Assembly (NCBI RefSeq): GCF_009930795.1
Contig: NZ_CP017146.1
Span: 1,984,001-2,048,000 of the forward strand
Reading direction: 5' to 3'
DNA: 64,000 bases
From: Marisediminicola antarctica
GTDB lineage: Bacteria > Actinomycetota > Actinomycetes > Actinomycetales > Microbacteriaceae
This document shows, piece by piece, positions 36,189-44,085 of the stretch. Each line of letters begins with the position of its first letter. Position 1 is the first letter of the stretch. The notes under the pieces are model-generated. The model ran no database searches. It saw nothing but the letters and a program-made list of their open reading frames with translations, and was not told where the DNA came from. Both the position numbers and the translations under genes were made by a program.

Positions 36189-37085
36189 ATGGACTGGCTG
36201 ACTGGCAACGTCGGCGTCGTCGCCGCGATCGCTGCGGTGTTTCTGGCCACGAGCCTTCTCCTGCTCGCCCTGCTGCTGCGATCCGTGCACAACGGCAGGC
36301 TGCTGTCGGGGGAACTCGACGTGGCTGACCGGGAGATTGCGAAGCTCGACATCGCCGTCGCGGAACGCGCCGCGCGGTTGCGCATTGTGCGTGAGCTGCA
36401 CGAGGTCGCCGTGGTCTCGATCTCGGCGATCATGCGCCAGGCCCAGGGCTCCCGGTACGTCGTGCAGACCGACCCGGGTGCGGCATCCCGGTCAGCCGGC
36501 CAGATCGCCGACCTCGCGACAGGCGCGCTCACCGACCTGCGGCGCATCGTCACGATCGCTGGCGAAGGCGAGACGCCCGCGGCATCCCAGCCGAGCATTG
36601 CGTCGGCCGCCGACCTCATAACCACCATGATCGGCGCGGGTCTCAGCATCGGGTTCACCGAATCGGGCGAGAAGTTCGAGCTGCAGCAGGGCGCCGAGGT
36701 CGCCATTTACCGGATCCTCGAGGAGTCTCTCGCGAACGCCCTCAACTACGGGGGGACCGGCACGGATGTGCGTGTGTCGTTCACCTGGACGGCAGAGGGC
36801 CTCCAGGTGCTCGTCGACGACGACGGTGTGCAGGCGGCGGCGCGCCGGGACGGACTCGACCCCAGCGATCTCGCGCAGCAACGCAGCTACACCTTTCAGG
36901 ACGACCTCAACGCGCTGACCGAAATGGTCGAAGGGGAGGGGGTCACCGAGATGCGGCAGCGCACCGTCGCCTACAGCGGCGTCTTCAACGCCTACGCGGT
37001 GCCGGGCGTCGGCTTCTCCGTATCGGCGATCTTCCCCGCGCTGCGCTATGACAACGGCGTGCACGGGGTCAACCTGGCCCGCTGA
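36189..37085 (+). CDS. Orphan histidine-kinase-like membrane protein
   Basis: 298 aa. One N-terminal membrane helix (VVAAIAAVFLATSLLLLALLL), a coiled segment, an RELHEVAVVSISAIMRQ stretch like the HisKA_3 phosphoacceptor helix (His at about residue 75), an N-box-like RILEESLANALNYGG near 180 and a G1-like VLVDDDGV. The G2 lid is not clear. No response regulator gene is nearby. The ATG at 36189 is preceded by an in-frame GTG at 36186; longer upstream frame overlaps the tRNA and is not real. Confidence 0.7.
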   Translation: MDWLTGNVGVVAAIAAVFLATSLLLLALLLRSVHNGRLLSGELDVADREIAKLDIAVAERAARLRIVRELHEVAVVSISAIMRQAQGSRYVVQTDPGAASRSAGQIADLATGALTDLRRIVTIAGEGETPAASQPSIASAADLITTMIGAGLSIGFTESGEKFELQQGAEVAIYRILEESLANALNYGGTGTDVRVSFTWTAEGLQVLVDDDGVQAAARRDGLDPSDLAQQRSYTFQDDLNALTEMVEGEGVTEMRQRTVAYSGVFNAYAVPGVGFSVSAIFPALRYDNGVHGVNLAR

Positions 37086-37088
37086 AGG

Positions 37089-37655
37089 TCAGGCGTCGAG
37101 GTCATCCCGCCCCGGCATCCAGCTCTCACCCGGCACGCCCCAGCCCGCCCGACGGATCGCTTTGGCGACCGGCTTCGCCCAGACCGGTTCGAGCCGGTCG
37201 ATGTAGAGGATGCCGTCGAGGTGGTCGTACTCGTGCTGGAAGATGCGGGCAAGCCAGCCGTCGGCACGAATCTCGAACGGCGCCTGGTCGAGGTCGACCG
37301 CGTGCAGGATCGCGAGCTCCGATCGGCGGAGCGGAAATCGCTCTCCCGGAATCGAGAGGCACCCCTCGGACTCCTCCTCGTCGTCGGCCTCGCCGATCGT
37401 CGGCGGGCTGATCCACAGCTCGGGGTTGATCGCGACGCCGCGCCAGCGCACCTCGTCGTCGTCGAGCCAGTCGTAAACGAACAGGCGTAACGGGATGCCC
37501 ACCTGCGGTGCTGCGAGCCCGACGCCGGGCGCGGCCTCCATCGTCTCGAGCATGTCCGAAACGAGCCTGTGAAGGTGTGGTCCGAAATCGGTGACAGGAC
37601 GGGCGGGGGAGTGGAGAACCGGGTCCCCCGTGATGAGTATCGGAAGCACGGCCAT
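37089..37655 (-). CDS. def: Peptide deformylase
   Basis: 188 aa. All three motifs are present: GVGLAAPQVG (motif 1), EGCLSIPG (motif 2, metal Cys) and QHEYDHLDG (motif 3, the two metal His and catalytic Glu). Removes the formyl group from nascent proteins. The ATG lies six bases after TATTCT, so the transcript may be leaderless. Convergent with the kinase-like gene, three bases apart. Confidence 0.95.
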   Translation of the reverse strand: MAVLPILITGDPVLHSPARPVTDFGPHLHRLVSDMLETMEAAPGVGLAAPQVGIPLRLFVYDWLDDDEVRWRGVAINPELWISPPTIGEADDEEESEGCLSIPGERFPLRRSELAILHAVDLDQAPFEIRADGWLARIFQHEYDHLDGILYIDRLEPVWAKPVAKAIRRAGWGVPGESWMPGRDDLDA

Positions 37656-37696
37656 TCGCCAAGAATATCGACCCTTCAGCGGTTAGCATTCATCAC
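37656..37696. promoter_or_regulatory. 41-bp divergent promoter, def and DMT transporter
   Basis: On the minus strand TATTCT (37667-37662) ends six bases before the def ATG. On the plus strand TAGCAT (37684-37689) ends seven bases before the GTG of the transporter. There is no room for ribosome sites, so both mRNAs appear leaderless. Confidence 0.6.
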
Positions 37697-38617
37697 GTGC
37701 AGCCGTTAGCCCTGACTGACCTCACCGACCAGGTCCTTAACCTCACTCCCACGCAAGGCCTCGGAATCCCGGTTGCCCTCATCGGTGCCGTCTTCCTCGC
37801 ACTGGGCGCCCAATTCCAGCACCGTGGCGTCGGCAAGGTCGAGGCCAAGCTCGGTGGGGCCGCGAGGGGACTCAACCGCCGGCAGCTCGTGGCGCTCCTG
37901 ACCCGGCCCTCCTGGCTGTTCGGCACGTTCCTGCTCCTTCTCGCGATCCTCTTTCAGCTCACCAGCCTCTACCTTGCCCCGCTCATCGTCGTCCAACCGC
38001 TTGGCGCAGTTGCTCTGGTGATCACTGCTCTCGTGAACGCGCGGGTCAGCGGGATGAAGCTCGACCGGGCCACTATGCGGTCGATCGCGCTGTGCGTCGG
38101 TGGCGTCGCCGTCTTCGTCACGATCGCCGCGTTCACCGCCCGAGAGACAGAGATCACCGACTCGCAGCTGATCACGGTGCTCGTCATCCTCGGCGTCGTC
38201 CTGGTGGCCGCTGCCGCCGCATTCGCTGTGCTGCGCTCCCAGTTCAAGGCGATCATCTACATCGTCGCCGCCGGCATCCTGTACGGTTTCGTCGCGACCC
38301 TCGCCAAGGTGATCATCAACCGCGTCAGGCTCGAGAACTTCGACGTGCTGACCTTTATCTGCGTCATCGCCCTCCTCGCCGCGACGGCGCTCGGCGCCTA
38401 TTTCGTGCAGACCGCCTACGCCTCGGGGCCCCCCGACCTCGTGATCGCAGGGCTGACGGTCATCGACCCCCTCGTCGCCGTCAGCATCGGGATTGTCGTG
38501 CTCGGCGAGGCATCCGGGGCTCCGCCGCTCGCAATTGCCGCGTTCGTCGTCACCGGGGCCGTTGCGATCTACGGGGTCTTCCAGCTGGCGAAACACCACC
38601 CCCAGAACCAGCGCTAG
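37697..38617 (+). CDS. DMT-superfamily membrane transporter
   Basis: 306 aa from a GTG, with about nine hydrophobic segments. FQLTSLYLAPLIVVQPLGAVALVITALVNARVSG near residue 90 and AYFVQTAYASGPPDLVIAGLTVIDPLVAVSIGIVVLGE near 240 are the two EamA-like half-repeats; the family resembles NIPA-like/DMT proteins. Substrate unknown. Confidence 0.82.
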   Translation: MQPLALTDLTDQVLNLTPTQGLGIPVALIGAVFLALGAQFQHRGVGKVEAKLGGAARGLNRRQLVALLTRPSWLFGTFLLLLAILFQLTSLYLAPLIVVQPLGAVALVITALVNARVSGMKLDRATMRSIALCVGGVAVFVTIAAFTARETEITDSQLITVLVILGVVLVAAAAAFAVLRSQFKAIIYIVAAGILYGFVATLAKVIINRVRLENFDVLTFICVIALLAATALGAYFVQTAYASGPPDLVIAGLTVIDPLVAVSIGIVVLGEASGAPPLAIAAFVVTGAVAIYGVFQLAKHHPQNQR

Positions 38618-38710
38618 GGTAAAATGGCTAATAGTCTGCTCAGTAGCCTCAGATTGACACGAGTCCACCGCACCCGCCGCCGGCACACAATGCAAGGGAC
38701 ACCCAAGAAT

Positions 38711-39952
38711 TTGTCTGACTCCCACACTGGAGCCACCACGCCAGTCACGCCGATGCGCGTCTTGATCGGAGCCGATACTTTTCCACCCGACGTGAATGGC
38801 GCCGCAAATTTTGCGTCCCGGCTCGCGGCGGGCCTCGTCGAGCGAGGTCACGAGGTTCACATCGTCGCGCCGGCTCCGAGCCGCAAGCACGGCGTCTTCA
38901 TCGAGGAGCACGACGGCACCAAATTCACGGTGCACAGGCTGTACTCGTGGCGCTGGTATCCGCACGACTGGGTGAGGTTCGCCCTCCCGTGGCGCAGCCA
39001 GCACAATGCCGCGAAGGTGCTCGACGCCGTGCAACCGGATGTCGTCCATTTCCAGTCGCACATCGTCATCGGCCGCGGTCTCGCCCGCCAGGCCTCGAAG
39101 CGCGGCATCCGCATCGTCGCGACGAACCACTTCATGCCCGAGAACATGATCGAACACAGTCTGCTGCCGAAGTTTCTGCGCGAAACCGCCATCCGGCTCG
39201 CCTGGAAGGACGCCGCGAAGACATTCCGGCTTGCCGAGTCGGTCACGAGTCCGACCCGCAAGGCCGCCGCGTTCCTTGAGGAGGCCGTCGACCTCGACGG
39301 AGTTCATGCGATCTCCTGCGGCATCAACGCATCCAAGTACGAGCCGAACTTCGATCAGCGCACCGAAAACCGCATTCTGTTCGTTGGCCGGGTCACGGGG
39401 GAGAAGAGCATCGATGTGCTCCTCGGAGCCGTCGCCAGCCTCGACCCGGGGCTCGACGTGAAAGTTGAGATCGTGGGGGGCGGCGACTTGCTGCAGCACC
39501 TCCAGCAGGTCGCGATCGGACTGGGCATCGCCTCGCGCGTCACCTTTACCGGCTACGTCGAGGAGGCGGAGCTGCACGCCGCATACACCAGAGCCACCGT
39601 GTTCGCGATGCCGTCGATCGCCGAACTGCAGAGCATCGCGACACTCGAGGCGATGGCATCCGGTCTCCCGGTCGTGGCCGCGAACGCCATGGCCCTCCCG
39701 CACCTTGTGCACGAAGGTGAGAACGGCTACCTCTTCGAGCCGGGCAACGTGGCCGACCTCGCCGAGAAGCTCACCACAGTGCTTACCGCCTCGCCGGACA
39801 AGCTCGACCGCATGAAGCGCACGAGTCTCGCGTACACCGCCCCGCACGACATCGAGAGCACGCTGCTCACGTTCGAGAGCCTGTATCGTGGGGAAAAGGT
39901 GGTCGATCCGATCACCGAAGTGTCGCTCGACGACTCGGCCAACGCCGACTGA
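38711..39952 (+). CDS. Family 4-type glycosyltransferase
   Basis: 413 aa if it starts at the TTG at 38711, which has AAGGGA about 11 bases upstream; the open frame begins at 38624 and a conserved ATG lies at 38753 (MRVLIGADTFPPDVNGAANF). The start is therefore uncertain within 43 codons. GT-B fold: N-terminal VNGAANFASRLAAGLVERGHEVHIVAP, the HFQSHIVIGRG segment, C-terminal ILFVGRVTGEKSIDVLL and the nucleotide-sugar ExxxxxE motif in AMPSIAELQSIATLEAMASGLPVVA. Likely a mannosyl- or glucosyl-transferase of envelope glycolipids; substrate not determined. Confidence 0.85.
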   Translation: MSDSHTGATTPVTPMRVLIGADTFPPDVNGAANFASRLAAGLVERGHEVHIVAPAPSRKHGVFIEEHDGTKFTVHRLYSWRWYPHDWVRFALPWRSQHNAAKVLDAVQPDVVHFQSHIVIGRGLARQASKRGIRIVATNHFMPENMIEHSLLPKFLRETAIRLAWKDAAKTFRLAESVTSPTRKAAAFLEEAVDLDGVHAISCGINASKYEPNFDQRTENRILFVGRVTGEKSIDVLLGAVASLDPGLDVKVEIVGGGDLLQHLQQVAIGLGIASRVTFTGYVEEAELHAAYTRATVFAMPSIAELQSIATLEAMASGLPVVAANAMALPHLVHEGENGYLFEPGNVADLAEKLTTVLTASPDKLDRMKRTSLAYTAPHDIESTLLTFESLYRGEKVVDPITEVSLDDSANAD

Positions 39953-39961
39953 CAAGCACAC

Positions 39962-40035
39962 GGGGCGGTAGCTCAGCTGGTTAGAGCAGCGGACTCATAA
40001 TCCGTCGGTCACGGGTTCAAGTCCCGTCCGCCCTA
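39962..40035 (+). tRNA. tRNA-Met (CAU), island attachment gene
   Basis: 74 bases; acceptor GGGGCGG pairs with CCGCCCT (40028-40034), anticodon CAT at 39996-39998, T-arm ACGGGTTCAAGTCCCGT. The form fits elongator tRNA-Met; an Ile2 (lysidine) tRNA is less likely. Its last 37 bases are the left copy of the island attachment repeat, so integration restored an intact gene. Confidence 0.9.
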
Positions 40036-40036
40036 C
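39999..40036 (+). repeat. attL core (38-bp direct repeat)
   Basis: Begins with the AA of the anticodon loop and runs through the T-arm and acceptor to one base past the discriminator. The exact same 38 bases recur at 61659. Confidence 0.85.
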
Positions 40037-40084
40037 CTCGAAACAACGTTTGATCAGGGTTTCTTGTCCTCACTGAAAGGGCAA

Positions 40085-40113
40085 GACTTGATGCGCTTAA
40101 CGTTTATTCAACG
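40085..40113 (+). repeat. Island repeat motif, copy 1
   Basis: GACTTGATGCGC, then four bases, then CGTTTATTCAACG. Same motif at 45319 and 61493; it starts 49 bases inside the left att repeat. Confidence 0.75.
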
Positions 40114-40207
40114 AATATTCGCGAGAAACTGCATCCCGAGGGGATCCTCGGGGGAGGTGTTCGAGCGGTCTCGGACCAGCTGGGACGGCCTTGCCCACCT
40201 AGGGGGT

Positions 40208-40609
40208 ATGGACACTCAACGCCTCTCCGGGCTCGGCCTCGAACCCGTGCTGACAACAAGCGAGCTCGCCGAGTACCTCGGCGTGAACGCGCAGACCATC
40301 TACGACCTGCGCGCCGACGGACGCGGCCCGTCCGGATTTCGAGTCGGGCGGGAGATCCGCTTCGGGGTCTCCGACGTCGCCGCGGCCGCCGCGACCGCGT
40401 ACGTCACCGTGATCCCGGACGAGCGTGAAGACGCGCACGCCGCAAGGCTCGCTCCGTTCTTCGCTGCCGGGTCGCCGCTCCTCACCGAGCAGCCGAACAT
40501 CGCGAACCCGCAAGGGCATGACAGCGTCGTGGCGACGGTCACCATGTTGAAGAAGCCGTTGGCGGCGCCATCCCCGAAGAAGTCGGCGGGATGCTGGTGT
40601 TCGACGTGA
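40208..40609 (+). CDS. Excisionase-like HTH protein of the island left end
   Basis: 133 aa from the ATG at 40208. Residues 14-56 (LTTSELAEYLGVNAQTIYDLRADG...FRVGREIRFGVSDV) form a MerR/AlpA-type winged helix as in excisionases, lying 170 bp from the attachment site, as expected for a recombination directionality factor. After about residue 60 the sequence becomes Ala-rich and then Pro/Lys-rich, without a known domain, and may be a frameshifted extension. A decayed second copy occurs at 63190. Confidence 0.7.
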   Translation: MDTQRLSGLGLEPVLTTSELAEYLGVNAQTIYDLRADGRGPSGFRVGREIRFGVSDVAAAAATAYVTVIPDEREDAHAARLAPFFAAGSPLLTEQPNIANPQGHDSVVATVTMLKKPLAAPSPKKSAGCWCST

Positions 40610-40897
40610 TGGTCACGTACGAGGCTCTGTACGAAGCGCCGGGCCAGAATCTTACCGTCCCCTCGGCCTCACGTGGAAGCTCACTATGGACCCGAACGTT
40701 GACGGTCTCGTCCAGTCGATCGAGGAGCCGACGAATCTGCTCTAACCGCCACACACGCATGGGTGCGAGGGCCACGACCCGTGCGCGTCCGGGCTACCTC
40801 ATGGGAGCCGCAGAGCCGTTGCTCGCACGGGAACCGCGCGCTGGCGGCGAAAAGGCCGGATCGTCGGTCAAGCCATCGGGGCTTCGTCGTACAGGTC

Positions 40898-41242
40898 TCA
40901 GACCTGCTTGACCCTCTCCTCGAACTCTTCAATGACTCGCTTGTCATGGATGACCCGCGGGTTCGAGGTGATGAACACGACCCGCTCCCAGTAGTTCAGG
41001 TCCGACAGCAGCGGGTGGTCCTTCCATGCATCGCCGGACGCCAGCGCCATGCCAGCGAGGGCGGCGAACGGGATGACCAGACCTGCGCCGGATTCGGGGT
41101 AGTAGGTGATCAGGACGTACGCGGCAAGGAGCGCGAGCACAGTCGCGGCCAGACCCGGGATCAGGCGGCGGCCGGTGGGGGCGGAGAACTCGAGCAGCGC
41201 GCCGATGGCGAGCCCGAACAGGATCGCGGCGAGAAGGACCAT
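40898..41242 (-). CDS. Small membrane protein of the island
   Basis: 114 aa from the ATG at 41242. Three hydrophobic segments (LLAAILFGLAIGALL, LAATVLALLAAYVLI, LVIPFAALAGMALA) are followed by a charged cytoplasmic-type tail ending EEFEERVKQV. No family recognised; the longer frame upstream is not hydrophobic and overlaps other signals. Confidence 0.55.
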   Translation of the reverse strand: MVLLAAILFGLAIGALLEFSAPTGRRLIPGLAATVLALLAAYVLITYYPESGAGLVIPFAALAGMALASGDAWKDHPLLSDLNYWERVVFITSNPRVIHDKRVIEEFEERVKQV

Positions 41243-41342
41243 TGCACTCTCCCTTTTCGTGGATTGTAGCGGCAGTGGCCGTCGTAGTAGCGGGCTACCG
41301 ACGGCCTCCCTGTGGGATGCCCTGGCTGCTGCGAGAGACCTG

Positions 41343-41675
41343 TCATCGCCGGCACGTGCTGTAGCGGAGAATTGTCGGGGATCGGACCGGATTCGCGCAG
41401 TCTGTGCACGTGCGGGAGCACCGTACGCATCTGCTGGTGTCTGGCTGAAGTACGAGCGCACCGCCGCAGTCGGGGCACTGAGCTAGCGCGGGGTCATTTT
41501 GGAGCTGCTTCGTGCACCTCCAGCAATGTTCACGCGCCACGCGTGCCACAGGGGCGCCGCAGCGTGCGCAGTCACAGACTCGCTTGCCCACGGCCGGGTA
41601 CCACCGTGCGCCATTGTTGGTGGCGTCAGCGCGCAGCGCGACGGATTCGCGGCGAAGCCCTACACTCGGGTTCAT
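41343..41675 (-). CDS. Zinc-ribbon protein
   Basis: About 110 aa if it starts at the ATG at 41675. It carries several CxxC knuckles: CDCARC, CWRC, CPDC, CVRC, CTDC, enough for two or three zinc ribbons, and no enzymatic domain. Its start codon overlaps that of the divergent gene at 41674 within a single CATG. A start further in (GTG codons) would remove the overlap. Function unknown; DNA or RNA binding is possible. Confidence 0.5.
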   Translation of the reverse strand: MNPSVGLRRESVALRADATNNGARWYPAVGKRVCDCARCGAPVARVAREHCWRCTKQLQNDPALAQCPDCGGALVLQPDTSRCVRCSRTCTDCANPVRSPTILRYSTCRR

Positions 41676-42027
41676 GAGCCAGAGTGTTGCACGGCCAGCG
41701 CCCGGAACCCGACTCCGCGGTTTCTCCGCGAGCGTGATCCTTCTGCTGGGTGTTCTGGTCGTTCCCATGGCACTCGTGCTCATCTTCAATAGCTATTCCG
41801 CGCCTGACGCCGCCGCATATGTCCGGATGGCGTTCGCGCAAGTTGCAGGCTCGACGATCGCTATCGTCACCGTAGCCGGATTGGTTCTGCACCGCGTCGT
41901 CCGGCGAAGCGCACCCTCTGAGATTGCCTGGTTAGCGTTGATCGCGGTGGTCATCGGCTCTTGGCAACTCGCTGGCATGGGTAGCGCCGCCGAAACTCTT
42001 TTGACTCGTCTCGGTATCAGCGGATGA
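41674..42027 (+). CDS. Small membrane protein
   Basis: 117 aa from ATG 41674. Three hydrophobic segments (VILLLGVLVVPMALVLIF, STIAIVTVAGLVLHRVV, IAWLALIAVVIGSWQLAGM). TACACT ends seven bases before the ATG. No family recognised. Confidence 0.6.
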   Translation: MSQSVARPAPGTRLRGFSASVILLLGVLVVPMALVLIFNSYSAPDAAAYVRMAFAQVAGSTIAIVTVAGLVLHRVVRRSAPSEIAWLALIAVVIGSWQLAGMGSAAETLLTRLGISG

Positions 42028-42230
42028 ACAGCCTGATCCTGACGTGACCGGATACGGCGCGTGCTCCTATTCATAGCGGCGGCAAGGATCGCCCGTGTCC
42101 GTTCGCCGCAGCCCGGGTGATCGACTGAGTCGATCCGGTCGCGGTGTTATGGACCGGGGCGGTGTCGATCTCGAAGAGATCGTCCGGCGTGCACTAATGC
42201 CGTGCACAGAGCCATGACCTCGGGAGACGG

Positions 42231-42893
42231 ATGCCGCGATTCGTTCTTGCGGGTGAGGTCGTCGAGGGAGACATCTGCCGCGGCGAGCCCTTCCTGTTCC
42301 AGCTCGCCGGGGAGCAGGCCTGGTACGCCGGAACGGGCGATGTCATCACCCGCACAGAGGTACTGACTGGCTGGAAAGCCGCCCGCGCCGAGGCAGTGAT
42401 CCACGTCGAACGCATCCTCGAGCGTCTCCCGGGGCGCGAGAGCGACTTCCTCCGGGCGATGGCTGATCTCCCGGCGAAAGAGCGCACCCTCACCCGCATC
42501 TCCAACGACATGGGTCTGGCCAAGGCCACCGACGCAGGCCCCACCTCGCAGCGGCTGGACTCCGTGCGCGGGATCATCGAGCGCGGCAAGCCGTACACAT
42601 TCCGCCACCGCGCTGTTGAGGCGTACCTCACCAGCGACTGGCCGGACGTCCCGGCCGAGTTGACCTCCGCCGAGGCCGCGAGCGTCCTCGGAGCATCGCG
42701 CCCGACGCTGATGAAGCTGGTCGCAGACGGCGTGCTCGCCTCACACGAGGTGGGCGCGCATCACCGGTTCACGCACACGGATGTCGCCGACCTCGCCGAG
42801 ATCCGCCGGGCGGCCCGGGTGGAGGCCTTCACCGAGCTGCGTGAGCTGGACGAGGCTCTCGAGGAGCCGCGACCATCCGCTGATCCACGATGA
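42231..42893 (+). CDS. AAA-ATPase C-terminal remnant fused to excisionase-type antitoxin
   Basis: 220 aa. Residues about 15-135 (GEPFLFQLAGEQAWYAG..., RESDFLRAMADL, ISNDMGLAKATDAGPTSQRLDSVRGIIERGKPYTFRH) read like the lid and winged-helix tail of AAA ATPases; the Walker A and B domains are missing. Residues about 142-215 (LTSAEAASVLGASRPTLMKLVADGVLASHEVGAHHRFTHTDV) are an excisionase-type HTH of the kind paired with PIN toxins. No intact toxin follows: the next ATG (42890) stops after five codons. Probably a deletion fusion; whether it is expressed is unknown. Confidence 0.6.
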   Translation: MPRFVLAGEVVEGDICRGEPFLFQLAGEQAWYAGTGDVITRTEVLTGWKAARAEAVIHVERILERLPGRESDFLRAMADLPAKERTLTRISNDMGLAKATDAGPTSQRLDSVRGIIERGKPYTFRHRAVEAYLTSDWPDVPAELTSAEAASVLGASRPTLMKLVADGVLASHEVGAHHRFTHTDVADLAEIRRAARVEAFTELRELDEALEEPRPSADPR

Positions 42894-43228
42894 TCGCCCG
42901 TTCCTGAACGCCCGAGACAGACCGTTCGCGGAGAAGTTCCCCGACGAGTCAGACCGTGCCTTCTACGGCTTCCGCCGGTGCGGGAGCCGAGTAGCCCGGC
43001 CCCACTGGGAGACCTCACGATGACATTCCAGTCGCATGAGCGTTTCCCTCGCTCAGCTTCTAACCCGCCTGCGTTTCGGCCGGCTCTCGACCGCGAGAGG
43101 CGAGGGCCACCGCCTCCCAGAGCGAGCCGCTGCTGGACTCGCTTATCGAAGTGACGTCGGTGCGGGGGCTGGGCGGAAGATCGTGTCATCGCGCGACCTT
43201 CTCGGCGTAGTCCGCGGACCGTCGCCGT
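42894..43228. other. Stretch with no supported gene
   Basis: 335 bases. Short open frames on both strands lack family features. A partner toxin for the preceding antitoxin-like domain would be expected here but is not seen. Confidence 0.5.
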
Positions 43229-43640
43229 TCACACGCGGCGGCACAGAGGCAGCGCCGCCGCGGCAAAGGCCTGTGCCTGCTGGCCCACGAGCCGGCGGGT
43301 TTCGCACGAGCTCTGCCTGGCAGCCTGCTCGATCGACGCCACCGTGGCGTCGAGTTCGTCAAGAGTGGGCGCGGTGATGCACACGAGACCGGTCGCGCGC
43401 AGCACACCGTGGCCGGCGGTGAGGTCTGCCTCCTGCTGCATCACCTCCTCGTACTCGGCGGTCTCGCCGGCATCCTCGATCTGGCCGATCCGCCTGCGTT
43501 GGTGGGCGTCGCTGATCAGCTCGGTCTCGTTCCTTCGGAGGTCCCGCGCGTCCTGATCGGCGCGGATGGGCAGGTAGTGCAGCGAGACCGTTCGCAGGAC
43601 TCCGTTCGTGAATACGTGGGGGAGAGGACTCCGGGCTCGA
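43229..43640 (-). pseudogene. Relic of an SCO6880-like actinobacterial conjugation protein
   Basis: Minus-strand frame from about 43640 down to the stop at 43229 reads LRTVSLHYLPIRADQDARDL, then QEADLTAGHGVLRATGLVCITA and ARQSSCETRRLVGQQAQAF before a premature end. This order matches the mid-part of SCO6880-like proteins found with type IV secretion-type ATPases in actinobacterial integrative elements. No start codon and neither end of the family are present. It indicates that the island once had transfer genes. Confidence 0.6.
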
Positions 43641-44085
43641 TGAATCCCGGGAGGGTGTAGAACAGGACATCGCCGCTCACGATGCGGGCGAACGCGCCCG
43701 CGGGCTCGACCCCGCGCTCGATCTCGAGCTCGGCGAAAAGCCCGGTGGTGAGGGAACGGTGGCCCTCGGTTTCGAGGTAGCTCCGCAGCAGCGGATCAAG
43801 GAATCGCAGACGCCTGAGCGCCACACGGTGGCCGGCTGGCGGGCGAAGACCTGGGTGAGGATCTGGTCGACGGACGGTCGTGGAATCGTAGTGGCGACAG
43901 GATGGAATCGGCCACCGACATTGCAGCCCCGCGCTCCGCGCGCGGGACGAACCTCTCGCCCACGCTCCTGGGGCGGAGCAGCGGGGCGGAGAAGTGGGGC
44001 GGAAAACCCGGGAGGAGCAGCACGACAAGCTAGGAGGGACCCAAGTCCCTAGCCGGCCGCCGGTACACCGGCTTAACTCGCGAAC
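43641..44085. other. Stretch with no supported gene
   Basis: 445 bases upstream of the CPBP gene. A minus-strand frame continues here (LRSYLETEGHRSLTTGLF, FARIVSGDVLFYTLPG) and looks protein-like but belongs to no family I know and has no start; it may be more of the degraded transfer region. Confidence 0.45.

Noticed and set aside
37706-39961. 751-codon minus-strand open frame
   Set aside because: It is antisense to the DMT transporter and glycosyltransferase, with the Asp/Glu/Arg-rich composition of GC-rich shadows and no family features.
40591-40911. 106-codon plus-strand frame after the excisionase-like gene
   Set aside because: No ribosome site, no family, and composition shifts midway; could be a frameshifted remnant but cannot be supported.
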